Source: Janibacter sp. Soil728
GTDB taxonomy: Bacteria > Actinomycetota > Actinomycetes > Actinomycetales > Dermatophilaceae
Direction of reading: 5' to 3'
DNA length: 64,000 bases
Assembly (NCBI RefSeq): GCF_001428305.1
Contig: NZ_LMRZ01000003.1
Coordinates: forward strand, 258,225-322,224
Each line of letters begins with the position of its first letter. Positions within the stretch are counted from its first letter, which is position 1. A program made the position numbers and the translations under genes. Shown here in pieces: positions 1 to 10,381 of this stretch. The notes beneath the pieces are model-generated. The model was given only the letters and a program-made list of their open reading frames with translations, did no database searches and was not told where the DNA came from.

Positions 1-90
1 TTCGCGGCCATCGAGTGGGCAGCCGTGACGATGAACGCCTTCAACCGGGTGTCGATCCTCTCCGAGCACCCGGTGCGGTCACGCGCCTGA
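1..90 (+). CDS. C-terminal end of a probable carboxymuconolactone decarboxylase family protein (partial)
   Basis: Only the last 29 residues and the TGA stop at 88-90 are in the window. They read as an amphipathic helix ending in MNAFNRVSILSEHPVR, which resembles the final helix of AhpD/carboxymuconolactone decarboxylase family proteins (typically a hydrophobic run, then N-x-x-N-R). The reading frame is open to the window edge, so this is a truncated view and not a broken gene. The stop codon lies inside the loop of a hairpin at 77-103. The family assignment rests on a short tail and could be wrong; that it is the end of a real gene is more secure, because leuS ends convergently just beyond it. 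Confidence 0.5.
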   Translation, partial: FAAIEWAAVTMNAFNRVSILSEHPVRSRA

Positions 91-103
91 GCGGCGCGTG
101 ACC
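77..103. terminator. Bidirectional terminator hairpin between convergent genes
   Basis: A perfect 11-bp inverted repeat, GGTCACGCGCC / GGCGCGTGACC, with a 5-nt loop that contains the TGA stop of the upstream gene. It lies between two convergent genes and can serve both. There is no clear T-run, as is usual in high-GC actinobacteria. Confidence 0.6.
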
Positions 104-110
104 GGCCACC

Positions 111-3020
<2,910 letters not shown>

Positions 3021-3059
3021 CTGTGGTGCTTCTCCCGGGGTTGACGATCGGGCTTCAGA

Positions 3060-3737
3060 CTACTTGTCGTCCGTCCGGGCCTGCGCCAGCGCATCGGTGA
3101 TGCCGAGCTCCACGTCCCCGAGGACGGGGTCGCGGCGGCTGAGCACGTCGAGCGTCGCCTTGACGTTGGCGAGGTACTCGCGCTGCTCGCCCGCGCGGTA
3201 GGGGCCGGTGAAGCGGCGCGCGCTGTCGTCCCCCACCCCGACCGTGTCCAGGCCGATGGCATTGCAGACCGCGACCGCGCGGGGTACGTGGTAGCTCTGC
3301 GAGACGATGATCGCGTCGGGGACCTCGAAGATCCGCTTGGCCCGCACGCAGGTGTCGTAGGTGTCGCGCCCGGCGAAGTCCATGACGACCCGGTCGGTCG
3401 GGACCCCTGCCTCGACGAGGTGGTCGCGCATGGCGGTCGGCTCGTCGTAGGCATGCGTCCGGTTGTCGCCGCTGACGAGGATCGCGTCGACGCTGCCCTG
3501 CTCGTACAGCTGCCGGGCGATGTCCAGCCGACCCTCGAGGAAGGGGGTGGGGCGGCCCTCCTCGGTCAGCCCGGCACCGAGGACTATCGCCACCGACCGG
3601 TCGGGTGCGTCCGCGAGCCCGTGGACCTGCCCCGACGCGCTGCGCGCGACCCAGACATTGGGTGCCACGACCGCGACCGCGGCGAGCGCCACGACGCCCC
3701 CCAGGGCCCACCACCGGCGTCGTCCCCTCAGCTCCAT
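3060..3737 (-). CDS. SanA/YdcF-like (DUF218) membrane-anchored protein
   Basis: A 225-aa protein with one N-terminal transmembrane anchor (about residues 10-28) followed by a DUF218 domain. The segments VLGAGLTEEGRPTPFLEGRL, VSGDNRTHAYDEP and SQSYHVPRAV match the conserved blocks of SanA and YdcF, proteins of uncertain biochemistry linked in E. coli to envelope integrity (vancomycin sensitivity at high temperature). The Gly/Asn/Glu cluster in SGDNRTHAYDEP is the presumed active-site region of the family. It faces an amidohydrolase gene across a 29-bp divergent promoter region; a TAGGTT -10 box six bases before the ATG suggests a leaderless transcript. The exact substrate is unknown. Confidence 0.85.
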   Translation of the reverse strand: MELRGRRRWWALGGVVALAAVAVVAPNVWVARSASGQVHGLADAPDRSVAIVLGAGLTEEGRPTPFLEGRLDIARQLYEQGSVDAILVSGDNRTHAYDEPTAMRDHLVEAGVPTDRVVMDFAGRDTYDTCVRAKRIFEVPDAIIVSQSYHVPRAVAVCNAIGLDTVGVGDDSARRFTGPYRAGEQREYLANVKATLDVLSRRDPVLGDVELGITDALAQARTDDK

Positions 3738-3766
3738 GCCCGGAACCTAGTGCCTAGGGTGTGCCC
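3738..3766. promoter_or_regulatory. Divergent leaderless promoter pair
   Basis: Between ATG 3737 (minus) and ATG 3767 (plus) there are only 29 bp. The minus strand has TAGGTT (3744-3749) six bases before its ATG; the plus strand has TAGGGT (3755-3760) six bases before its ATG. Both fit the actinobacterial TANNNT -10 box placed so that transcription starts at the start codon. No Shine-Dalgarno sequence is present on either side. The two -10 boxes are almost back to back, so the promoters probably compete. Confidence 0.6.
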
Positions 3767-4624
3767 ATGACCGCTCCCGATCTCCCGGAGATCATCGACA
3801 TCCACACCCACTTCATGCCCCAGCGGGTGCTCGACAAGGTGTGGGCCTACTTCGACTCGGCCGGTCCCCTCCTCGGGCGGGCGTGGCCGATCACCTACCG
3901 CGAGGACGAAGGGGGGCGCCTGGCCGCCCTGCGAGCGCTCGGTGTGCGGGCCTTCACCTCGCTCAACTACGCCCACCGGCCCGGGATGGCGCAGTGGCTC
4001 AACGACTGGTCGAGCGAGTTCGCGGCGCGGCACGACGACGTGCTGCACTCGGCGACCTTCTACCCCGAGCCGGGGGCGGCGGAGTACACCGCGGCCGCGA
4101 TCGAGGGTGGCGCCCGGATCTTCAAGGCGCACGTGCAGGTCGGTGACTACTCGCTGGCCGACCCGCTCCTGGACGACGTGTGGCGGGTGCTGGAGCGCAG
4201 CCGCACCCCGATCGTCATGCACGCGGGCAACGGACCGGCGCCCGGACGCTTCACCGGGCCGCAGGCCGTGCGCGACCTGCTGCAGCGCCACCCGGGTCTG
4301 GTGCTCGTCATCGCCCACATGGGTATGCCCGACTACCGCGACTTCCTCGACATCTGCGACGAGCACCCCGATGTGCACCTCGACACGACGATGGCCTTCA
4401 CGGACTTCACCGAGGAGATGTCACCCTTCCCCCGCGAGCGCCTGGACGACCTGGCCGCGCTCGGTGACCGGGTGCTCTTCGGCAGCGACTTCCCCAACAT
4501 CCCCTACCCCTACGAGCACGCGGTCGAGGCCGTGCGCGGACTGGGTCTGGGCGCGCAGTGGGAGCGCAAGGTGTTGCACGACAACGCCGCTCGGCTCTTC
4601 GGGATCTCAGCTTCGCAGGTGTGA
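3767..4624 (+). CDS. Amidohydrolase family protein (amidohydrolase_2 type)
   Basis: A 285-aa TIM-barrel metal-dependent hydrolase or decarboxylase. Metal-ligand motifs are visible in order: IDIHTH (His13, His15), a histidine in VMHAGNGP, one in LVIAHMG, and the aspartate of LFGSDFPN near the C terminus. This pattern fits the PF04909 family, which includes ACMSD and gamma-resorcylate decarboxylase and many hydrolases of unknown substrate. The ATG at 3767 is preferred over a GTG at 3761 because a TAGGGT -10 box ends six bases before the ATG, which fits a leaderless transcript. Its 3' end overlaps the convergent membrane-protein gene by 18 bp. The substrate cannot be told from sequence. Confidence 0.85.
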   Translation: MTAPDLPEIIDIHTHFMPQRVLDKVWAYFDSAGPLLGRAWPITYREDEGGRLAALRALGVRAFTSLNYAHRPGMAQWLNDWSSEFAARHDDVLHSATFYPEPGAAEYTAAAIEGGARIFKAHVQVGDYSLADPLLDDVWRVLERSRTPIVMHAGNGPAPGRFTGPQAVRDLLQRHPGLVLVIAHMGMPDYRDFLDICDEHPDVHLDTTMAFTDFTEEMSPFPRERLDDLAALGDRVLFGSDFPNIPYPYEHAVEAVRGLGLGAQWERKVLHDNAARLFGISASQV

Positions 4625-5068
4625 CAGCAGCATCCCGACGGGGATGCTCACCGCGAGGACCAGCAGCATCGCGCGGTAGGCCAGCCCGACGACGCGCGGG
4701 ATGCCATCACCGGGGCCGCGCGCTCCGGCTCTCAGGGCGAGGACCAACGCGACGACGAGCAGCACCGACCCGAGGTCGACGAGCAGCGGCGTCGTGACGA
4801 GGGTGCCGCCGATGACCAGAGCGCTGCCGAGGTTCCACCCGGCCAGCTGCACCCAGCCGGCCCGGTCGTCCGTGGCGTCAACCGCCCGCAACCGGCCCAT
4901 GACGTGCTGGGCCACGCCGACGACGAGCACGAGGTAGGCCGCAGCCCAGCTCCCCTTCGCCCAGTCCATCGGGCCGGTGACGGCCGCGACGAGGCCACCG
5001 AGGACCACGCCCAGAGCGCCGAGGGCGGTGAGCGCGCGAGCAGGTACGGATGTCGGGGCGGTCGTCAC
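4607..5068 (-). CDS. Four-helix integral membrane protein, function unknown
   Basis: A 153-aa protein made almost entirely of four predicted transmembrane helices (roughly residues 12-32, 40-58, 80-115 as two, and 128-148). The GTG start at 5068 overlaps the TGA stop of the upstream cupin gene as GTGA, so the two are translationally coupled and form a two-gene operon. No catalytic motif is visible. Pairing with a cupin sensor-like protein suggests a shared pathway, but I cannot name one. Confidence 0.7.
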   Translation of the reverse strand: MTTAPTSVPARALTALGALGVVLGGLVAAVTGPMDWAKGSWAAAYLVLVVGVAQHVMGRLRAVDATDDRAGWVQLAGWNLGSALVIGGTLVTTPLLVDLGSVLLVVALVLALRAGARGPGDGIPRVVGLAYRAMLLVLAVSIPVGMLLSHLRS

Positions 5069-5403
5069 CCAGCGCTGCCGGTGCCGACGCTGAGGAGCAC
5101 GACGGCGTCCTCGAGGGCCAGCAGGTCGTGACGAGCCGGCGGGATGACGAGCATCTCCCCCGCGCCACCCTCCCAGGTCTCCTCCCCTGCGGTCAGCCGC
5201 ACCCGCCCCTGCAGCACCTGCAGCGTCGCCTCCCGCGGGCTGTCGTGCTCGGCGAGGGCCTGGTCCTGCAGCAGGGCGATGAGCGTCTGACGCAGCACGA
5301 AGTCATGGTGGCCGTGGACCGTCACGGCGCTGCGTCCGGCGGATCCCTCTCGTGCCTTGCCCAGGTGCTCCTGCGCCAGATCGGTCAATGACAGCGATTC
5401 CAT
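5065..5403 (-). CDS. Small cupin-domain protein
   Basis: A 112-aa protein with a single cupin barrel: [20 protein letters not shown], a central [13 protein letters not shown] strand pair, then [15 protein letters not shown]. The second half of the canonical metal site (a histidine in PPARH) is present, while the first motif lacks the usual HxH-E arrangement, so metal binding is uncertain. The ATG at 5403 was chosen because AAGGAG sits seven bases upstream; longer in-frame extensions to 5481 lack a ribosome-binding site and cross the promoter of the divergent gene. It is the first gene of a coupled pair with the membrane protein downstream. Confidence 0.75.
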   Translation of the reverse strand: MESLSLTDLAQEHLGKAREGSAGRSAVTVHGHHDFVLRQTLIALLQDQALAEHDSPREATLQVLQGRVRLTAGEETWEGGAGEMLVIPPARHDLLALEDAVVLLSVGTGSAG

Positions 5404-5467
5404 GACAACTCCTTCGACGGGGATGCGTCCTCCCATCCTGCCCCTGTCCCGCTCCTTCCCCAGCCGG

Positions 5468-5479
5468 TACGTTGCCGTC
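5468..5479 (+). promoter_or_regulatory. Leaderless -10 box of the peroxidase-related gene
   Basis: TACGTT at 5468-5473 lies six bases before the ATG at 5480 and there is no Shine-Dalgarno sequence. This fits a leaderless promoter and settles the start codon, because the upstream in-frame codons would be untranscribed. Confidence 0.5.
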
Positions 5480-6055
5480 ATGGGTCAACAACAGCGTCCG
5501 ATCTCCTTCCTGCGTGTCCCCGACGTCGACGACGTCCCCGAGGGCGTCCAGCGTCTGTGGACGAAGTCCAAGGAGGCCTTCGGCTTCATCCCCAATGTCT
5601 TTCGGGCACAGGCCCTCAACGGCGCCCAGTTCGAGGCGTGGTGGCGCTACTTCAACCTCCTGGTCAACAAGGAGGGCCACCTGAGCAATGCCGAGCGCGA
5701 GCTCATCGCGGTCGTCGTCAGCGGCATCAACCAGTGCACCTACTGCGCCGTCTCCCACGGGGCCGCCCTGCGGGAGTACTCGGGCGACCCGGTGATGGCC
5801 GACCTCGTGGCGGTCAACTGGCGCCAGGCCGAGCTGAGTGATCGTCAGCGGGCGATGGCCGAGTACGCCGAGCTGCTCACGACGGCACCGGGATCCGTGG
5901 AGGCAGCCGACCTGGAGCCGCTGCGCGACGCCGGCCTGGATGACCACGAGATCCTCGAGGCGGTCCAGGTCATCGGGATGTTCAACATGACCAACCGCGT
6001 CTCGAGCGCCCTCGGCATGGTCCCCAACCACGAGTACCACTCGCAGGCTCGCTGA
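5480..6055 (+). CDS. Peroxidase-related protein, AhpD/carboxymuconolactone decarboxylase fold
   Basis: A 191-aa helical protein with the AhpD-type redox motif CTYCAVSHG (Cys86, Cys89, His93). This CxxC-x3-H arrangement reduces alkyl hydroperoxides in AhpD. The N-terminal segment [20 protein letters not shown] and the C-terminal [19 protein letters not shown] match the uncharacterised peroxidase-related subfamily (TIGR01926 type). It probably acts in the cytoplasm in peroxide defence, though the electron donor is unknown. It is monocistronic and ends convergently with the DUF488 gene. The start is fixed by a leaderless -10 box. Confidence 0.85.
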   Translation: MGQQQRPISFLRVPDVDDVPEGVQRLWTKSKEAFGFIPNVFRAQALNGAQFEAWWRYFNLLVNKEGHLSNAERELIAVVVSGINQCTYCAVSHGAALREYSGDPVMADLVAVNWRQAELSDRQRAMAEYAELLTTAPGSVEAADLEPLRDAGLDDHEILEAVQVIGMFNMTNRVSSALGMVPNHEYHSQAR

Positions 6056-6073
6056 CCTCGCTCCTCGTCGAGC

Positions 6074-6604
6074 TCACTCCTCGTCGTCGGTACCGGGGTA
6101 GGTCACCCGGGTGCCGTCGACGACGGCGAAGGAGGTCAGCGTGTGCTCCTTGGGCGCGCTGCCCCCGATGACGTCCAGGACGGTGACGCCCCGCACGACC
6201 AGGGCGTCCCCGACGAGGGAGCGGTGGCAGCGCCACGGCACCGCCTCGGCGCACATGATGACCGGCGACTCCTCGTCAGCGATCTCCAGCAGCTGCGTCA
6301 GGCCCCGGTCGAACTCCTCGGTGCCCATGTGGTCGGCGTAGCCCTGGAAGGAGGCATTGCGCCACTGCGTGTTGACCGAGTCCGGTCGGCGCTTGCGCAG
6401 GCCGCCCAGCTCCTTGACGTACGTGTAGCCCAGCCCCGCGTCCGCCAGCGATGCCTCGAGCGCGTCGTGCGAGTACTGCGGGTTGTGCCGCGACTTGGGC
6501 ACGGTGCGGATGTCGACCACCCGCGTGATGCCGAGCTCACGCAGCAGCGCGATGAACTCGTCGACGGGGCGGGTCGAGTGGCCGATCGTGTGGACGGTGC
6601 TCAC
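6074..6604 (-). CDS. DUF488 family protein
   Basis: A 176-aa protein with the family signatures TIGHSTRPVDEFIALLRELG, VVDIRTVPKSRHNPQYS, LGGLRKRRPDS and the cysteine-bearing PVIMCAEAVPWRCHR block. DUF488 proteins are widespread and of unknown biochemical role; the conserved Cys and His residues look catalytic or metal-binding. The GTG at 6604 is the most likely start because the TIGHS block follows at residue 6, as in relatives; a GTG at 6619 is possible. It begins 7 bp after the benE stop and is probably cotranscribed with it. Confidence 0.85.
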   Translation of the reverse strand: MSTVHTIGHSTRPVDEFIALLRELGITRVVDIRTVPKSRHNPQYSHDALEASLADAGLGYTYVKELGGLRKRRPDSVNTQWRNASFQGYADHMGTEEFDRGLTQLLEIADEESPVIMCAEAVPWRCHRSLVGDALVVRGVTVLDVIGGSAPKEHTLTSFAVVDGTRVTYPGTDDEE

Positions 6605-6611
6605 CCACTCA

Positions 6612-7784
6612 TCATGCACGCGCCCTGTGGGAGCGCAAGACACCCCTGACGACGAGCCCCGCGACGATGGCCCAGAAGGCGGCGCTGATCCCGGCGATCG
6701 CGATCCCCGAGGCGGCGATGACGAAGGTGGTGACGGCCGGGACGTGGTCCGCGGGCTCCGCGAGGGCCGCCTTGAGCGAGACCGCGAGCGTCCCCACGAG
6801 GGCCAGCCCGGCGACGGCGGGGACGACGCCCTCCGGGGCCAGCGAGACGAGGGTGGCCAGGGCAGCCGAGGCGATGCCGATCGGGACGAGGAGCACGCCC
6901 GAGGTGACGCTGGCGATCCAGCGACGTGAGGTGTCCTCCCCCGCCTCCGGCCCCGCGGCGAGCGCTGCGCTGATCGCGGCGAGATTGATGCCGTGGCCGC
7001 CGGCCGGCGCTCCGACGAGCGTGCCGATGCCGGTGACGAGCATCGAGCGCTGCCACGGCACCTCGTAGCCGAAGCCACGCATCACCGCCATGCCCGGGAC
7101 ATTCTGCGAGGCCATCGTCACGAGGTAGAGCGGGACGGCGATGCCGACCAGTCCTCCGGTGGTGAAGGCAGGGGCAGTCAGCTCCAACCTCGGCACCAGC
7201 GCCGCAGCATCGAGGGGCGTCCCCGAGCGGACGAGGTGGACGGCGATGACGGCGGCCGCGGCGACGAAGGCGAGCGGCGAGGCCCACCGGGGCAGGAAGC
7301 GCAGCGCGAGCAGCCAGACGAGCACGACGGGTCCCACGGCCCACGGGTTGGCTGCCATGCCCGTCACCGGGCCGAGGCACAGCTGCAGGACGATGCCGGC
7401 GAGCATCGCTTGTGCGATGGCTGCGGGGATCCGGGTGATGAGGGTTCCCAGTGCCGGGACGAGGCCGGTCGCGAGGACCAGGGCACCGGTGACGACGAAG
7501 GCACCCACGGCAGCAGGCCAGCCCCCGTCGACCATGCCGGTGGAGGCGAGCAGCGCCGCCCCGGGCGTCGACCACGCGATGGTGACCGGCAGTCGGGTGG
7601 AGAGCGACAAGGCGATCGAGCTCAGTGCCATGAGGACGGTCACGGCCATCAGCCCGCTGGCGGCCTGGGCACGGCTGGCGCCGACCGCCTCGAGACCGGC
7701 CAGGACGATGACGAAGGCACTCGTGAAGCCGACGAGGGCCGTGACCACTCCGGCGCCAACGGGTCGGAGGGTGGCATCGCGCAT
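6612..7784 (-). CDS. benE: BenE-family (benzoate:H+ symporter-like) transporter
   Basis: A 390-aa integral membrane protein with about 11-12 transmembrane helices. VMALSSIALSLSTRLPVTIA, WSTPGAALLAS and the late GIGTLVGAPAGGHGINLAAI loop match the BenE/NCS2-like family, whose founding member imports benzoate with a proton. Whether this one carries benzoate cannot be told; no aromatic degradation genes are in view. The ATG at 7784 sits seven bases after a TACCTT -10 box (7792-7797 as complement), giving a leaderless start and excluding a longer frame that runs into the tRNA. DUF488 follows 7 bp downstream. Confidence 0.85.
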   Translation of the reverse strand: MRDATLRPVGAGVVTALVGFTSAFVIVLAGLEAVGASRAQAASGLMAVTVLMALSSIALSLSTRLPVTIAWSTPGAALLASTGMVDGGWPAAVGAFVVTGALVLATGLVPALGTLITRIPAAIAQAMLAGIVLQLCLGPVTGMAANPWAVGPVVLVWLLALRFLPRWASPLAFVAAAAVIAVHLVRSGTPLDAAALVPRLELTAPAFTTGGLVGIAVPLYLVTMASQNVPGMAVMRGFGYEVPWQRSMLVTGIGTLVGAPAGGHGINLAAISAALAAGPEAGEDTSRRWIASVTSGVLLVPIGIASAALATLVSLAPEGVVPAVAGLALVGTLAVSLKAALAEPADHVPAVTTFVIAASGIAIAGISAAFWAIVAGLVVRGVLRSHRARA

Positions 7785-7797
7785 GGGCGCAAAGGTA
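7785..7797 (-). promoter_or_regulatory. Leaderless -10 box of benE
   Basis: On the minus strand TACCTT (complement of 7792-7797) ends seven bases before the benE ATG, with no Shine-Dalgarno sequence. It lies just downstream of the tRNA terminator, so benE has its own promoter. Confidence 0.5.
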
Positions 7798-7806
7798 CGG
7801 GAACGA

Positions 7807-7838
7807 CGAAGGCCCGGACCTCGCGGTCCGGGCCTTCG
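7807..7838. terminator. Strong hairpin terminator downstream of tRNA-Ala
   Basis: A perfect 14-bp inverted repeat (CGAAGGCCCGGACC / GGTCCGGGCCTTCG) around a TCGC loop, placed 9 bp after the tRNA 3' end on the minus strand. It separates the tRNA transcript from benE. Confidence 0.8.
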
Positions 7839-7847
7839 TGCTACCAC

Positions 7848-7923
<76 letters not shown>

Positions 7924-8004
7924 GAGTGGGTTTCCCCCGAAGGGGACTGCCAGACTATATCCATAGGCCCCCCTCGTTCACCAAATCGAATGGTGCTCAA
8001 GGGC

Positions 8005-8736
8005 TCAGAGTCCTACGGCAGAGGCATTCCACTGGGTGATCCGCCACCCGGAGCGGCCGGTCATCGTGGTCGCACCCTCCTCGAGGACAGCCCAGTGACA
8101 GTTGCCGAAACCGCCGAGCACCCGCCAGGCCGTGGACTGGTCGAGCCCGACGAGCTCGGCGACGAGCGAGCGCCCGGTGACGCCGTGGGTGGCGATGACG
8201 ACGCACTCCCCCGGGTCCATCGACGCCAGGAGCTCGTCGAGGGCAGCGCGGGTGCGCGCGCCGACGTCGGCCAGGGACTCGCCGTGGCCGCCGCGCTTGA
8301 AGTCCTCGCCGCTGATCAGCTTGTCGGCGTCCTGCGGGTACTGCGAGTACACCTGCGCGGCCGTGAGGCCCTGCCAGCCGCCCGCATGGATCTCACGCCA
8401 GCGCTCGTCGGTGCTCACCGGGAGGCCACCGCTCGCTGCGGCCACCTCCTCGGCGGTGTCGCGAGCGCGCACGAGGTCGGAGGAGACCACGCGGGTGGGA
8501 CGAAGGGAGGCGATCGCCGCGGCAGCGGCACGCGCCTGCTCACGACCCAGGTCGGTCAGCTCGTGGTCGAGCTGTCCCTGCCAGATGCCCTTGAGGTTGG
8601 AACCGGTCTGTCCGTGCCGCAGCACGATCAGGCGCCGGGGATCCCCCTTCGTGCCGCCCGCGGCCTCCGCCGAGACCCGACGGGTGGCCTCGGCCCCTCC
8701 TGAGGAGGCCGCCCGCGGCCGTCTCGAAGGGCTCAC
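8005..8736 (-). CDS. Histidine phosphatase (phosphoglycerate-mutase-like), ortholog position of mycobacterial GpgP
   Basis: A 243-aa protein of the histidine phosphatase family with the catalytic RHG (His41) in IVLRHGQTGSN, a second arginine in RARDTAEE, the catalytic glutamate in WREIHAGGW, and the second histidine in VVIATHGVTG. The GTG start at 8736 overlaps the rsfS stop as GTGA, so translation is coupled. In Mycobacterium tuberculosis the gene in this position, Rv2419c, is glucosyl-3-phosphoglycerate phosphatase, acting in methylglucose lipopolysaccharide synthesis. Position alone supports orthology; substrate specificity here is inference. The first 34 residues are a low-complexity extension and the true start might be internal. 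Confidence 0.85.
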   Translation of the reverse strand: MSPSRRPRAASSGGAEATRRVSAEAAGGTKGDPRRLIVLRHGQTGSNLKGIWQGQLDHELTDLGREQARAAAAAIASLRPTRVVSSDLVRARDTAEEVAAASGGLPVSTDERWREIHAGGWQGLTAAQVYSQYPQDADKLISGEDFKRGGHGESLADVGARTRAALDELLASMDPGECVVIATHGVTGRSLVAELVGLDQSTAWRVLGGFGNCHWAVLEEGATTMTGRSGWRITQWNASAVGL

Positions 8737-9122
8737 TGCTGGCCTTCGGCCTGCTGCGAGCCCACCACCCCGACGTCCAGGTGCGGGCAGTCCCGCCACA
8801 GGCGCTCGAGGTCGTAGAAGTCCTTCTCGTCGTCGTGCTGGGCATGCACGACGAGGTCGCCGAAGTCGAGCAGGACCCACCGGCCGGGGCCGTAGCCCTC
8901 ACGGCGCAGGGTCTTGGTCTCGGCTTCTTCGCGAAGGGTGTCCTCGACGGCCTCGGCGACGGCCTGGACCTGCCGCTCGTTGTCGGCGGAGACCACGAGG
9001 AAGATGTCCGTCAGGGGCATCTGCCCGGAGACGTCGAGTGCGGTGATGGTCGTCGCAAGCTTGTCGGCCGCCGCACGGGCGGCGAGAGTCGCAAGGTCGA
9101 TGGCGTGCTGGGTGGCTACCAC
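8733..9122 (-). CDS. rsfS: Ribosome silencing factor RsfS (Iojap/RsfA)
   Basis: A 129-aa protein matching RsfS: ITALDVSGQMPLTDIFLVVS, NERQVQAVAEAVED, and the hallmark GRWVLLDFGDLVVHAQHDDE with WRDCPHLD near the end. RsfS binds ribosomal protein L14 and blocks subunit joining during starvation. The start is GTG at 9122, 10 bp after the nadD stop. The conserved order nadD-rsfS-histidine phosphatase supports the assignment. The gene is coupled to the next by a GTGA overlap. Confidence 0.95.
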   Translation of the reverse strand: MVATQHAIDLATLAARAAADKLATTITALDVSGQMPLTDIFLVVSADNERQVQAVAEAVEDTLREEAETKTLRREGYGPGRWVLLDFGDLVVHAQHDDEKDFYDLERLWRDCPHLDVGVVGSQQAEGQQ

Positions 9123-9132
9123 GGTGTGTCGG

Positions 9133-9726
9133 TCACTTCCGGTCGTCTGTGTAGAGCTCGTACTTGTTGATGTACTGCACGACGCCGTCCGGCACGAGGT
9201 ACCAGACTGGTTCGCCGTCGCTGACGCGCTGGCGGCAGTCGGTGGAGGAGATCGCCATGGCGGGCACCTCCTGGAGGGTCACCTTGTCCTCGGGCAGGCC
9301 CGACTCGCTCAAGGTGTACCCGGGACGGGTGACGCCGATGAAGTGGGCAAGGTCCCACAGCTCGTCGACGTCCTTCCACGACAGGATCTGCGCGAGGGCA
9401 TCGGCGCCGGTGATGAAGAAGAGCTCGTCATCGGGGCGCAGCCGCCGCAGGTCGCGCAGGGTGTCGCTGGTGTAGGTCGGGCCGTCGCGGTCGAGGTCGA
9501 CCCGGCTGACGGTGAACCGCGGGTTGGAGGCGGTCGCGACGACCGTCATCAGGTAGCGGTGCTCGGCGGGGCTGACCTGCTTGTCGGCCTTCTGCCAGGG
9601 CTCGCCCGTCGGCACGAAGACGACCTCGTCGAGGTCGAAGCGGGACGCTGCCTCGCTGGCCGCGACGAGGTGGCCGTGGTGGATGGGATCGAAGGTCCCG
9701 CCCATCACGCCGAGGCGCTTGCTCAG
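9133..9726 (-). CDS. nadD: Nicotinate-nucleotide adenylyltransferase
   Basis: NadD joins nicotinate mononucleotide to AMP in NAD synthesis. The nucleotidyl-transferase signature [11 protein letters not shown] is present near the N terminus and [10 protein letters not shown] (the ISSTxxR motif) near the C terminus. About 197 aa, normal length. The start is unusual: GVMGGTFDP must be an internal beta strand, so the true start should lie upstream of the ATG within that block, and the only candidate that does not run deep into the upstream gene is CTG at 9726, which overlaps the TGA of the 70-aa gene as CTGA. A GTG directly before that ATG is the alternative. Operon with rsfS. Confidence 0.93.
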   Translation of the reverse strand: MSKRLGVMGGTFDPIHHGHLVAASEAASRFDLDEVVFVPTGEPWQKADKQVSPAEHRYLMTVVATASNPRFTVSRVDLDRDGPTYTSDTLRDLRRLRPDDELFFITGADALAQILSWKDVDELWDLAHFIGVTRPGYTLSESGLPEDKVTLQEVPAMAISSTDCRQRVSDGEPVWYLVPDGVVQYINKYELYTDDRK

Positions 9727-9935
9727 TGGTGGTCCCCGGCGTCGTGCCCGTGGTCGTCGTGGGCGACGGTGTTGTGCTCGGCGGGGAGCTTGGTCGAGGC
9801 CTGACGGAAGGCGAAGAGGACGCCGAGCATCATCGCGAAGATCAGCAGGGCGAACAGGCCGTACACGGAGGGCGGGACGGGCAGCTCGTTGTGGTGCCCG
9901 GACTCGGCGACGAGGGAGGCGAGGGTGCTCAGCAT
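9723..9935 (-). CDS. Small single-pass membrane protein with histidine-rich tail
   Basis: A 70-aa protein with one transmembrane helix (about residues 24-43: [20 protein letters not shown]) and a hydrophilic tail ending [12 protein letters not shown]. The tail could bind metal ions, but that is speculation. Small proteins of this design are common just upstream of nadD in actinobacteria; no function is known to me. The ATG at 9935 lies six bases after a TAGCAT -10 box, so it is probably translated from a leaderless mRNA and heads the nadD-rsfS-phosphatase operon. Confidence 0.7.
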   Translation of the reverse strand: MLSTLASLVAESGHHNELPVPPSVYGLFALLIFAMMLGVLFAFRQASTKLPAEHNTVAHDDHGHDAGDHH

Positions 9936-9947
9936 GGGTCCATGCTA
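9936..9947 (-). promoter_or_regulatory. Leaderless -10 box heading the nadD operon
   Basis: TAGCAT on the minus strand (complement of 9942-9947) ends six bases before ATG 9935. No Shine-Dalgarno sequence is present. Confidence 0.5.
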
Positions 9948-10316
9948 CCCGGACGTTGTCCACCGTCGTCATCCACAGGCCTGTGGGTGACGACGAGGAC
10001 AACCGGGTGTTCCTGTGGACAGGTCTGTGGGTGGTGTCCGCTCGGCGATGGGTTCGCCCTGCTGTTGCCGTCAGGTGTCCCGTACGCGTAGAACAGACCT
10101 CACACCGCGGCCGCTCGAAGAGGGTGCCCACCCACTCTCGGGGGCCGGCAGGACCACAGGGATAACGACGTTGCACGTCCGCGCGGGCCACATCCGTGCC
10201 GGGCACCGGCGACTCGAGCAGCGTCGGCGCCTCCTGGTCCACGTGTCACCGCGACGTCAAGGCGTCGTGCCTGCAGTCGCCGCAGGGCCCGAGAGGGAAC
10301 GTGCCACGGACACGGT
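9948..10316. other. Gene-free stretch with DnaA-box-like sites and a 30-bp palindrome
   Basis: No convincing coding region is seen between the 70-aa gene and proA (9936-10381): open frames here lack protein-like composition and are extensions of neighbouring antisense frames. The part nearest the 70-aa gene holds three 8-of-9 matches to the DnaA box TTGTCCACA/TTATCCACA: TTGTCCACC at 9956-9964, TCATCCACA at 9969-9977, and CTGTCCACA on the minus strand at 10014-10022. The second lies in a near-perfect 30-bp palindrome at 9965-9994 (one G:T mismatch per arm). From 10030 to 10316 I recognise nothing; a small RNA is possible but unsupported. Confidence 0.4.
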
Positions 10317-10349
10317 CGAGGGCCCTCTCCGCGATGGAGGGGGCCCTCG
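10317..10349 (-). terminator. Hairpin terminator downstream of proA
   Basis: A 14-bp stem with one G:T pair, CGAGGGCCCTCTCC / GGAGGGGGCCCTCG, around a GCGAT loop, 33 bp beyond the proA stop. GC-rich stem without a U-run. Confidence 0.65.
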
Positions 10350-10381
10350 GCCTGTTTCAGTCGTGGTGCGCGAAGGGGGAC

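Noticed and set aside
10030-10316. A possible small RNA or small gene upstream of the proA terminator
   Set aside because: No promoter-terminator unit, protein-like frame or known RNA motif could be supported.
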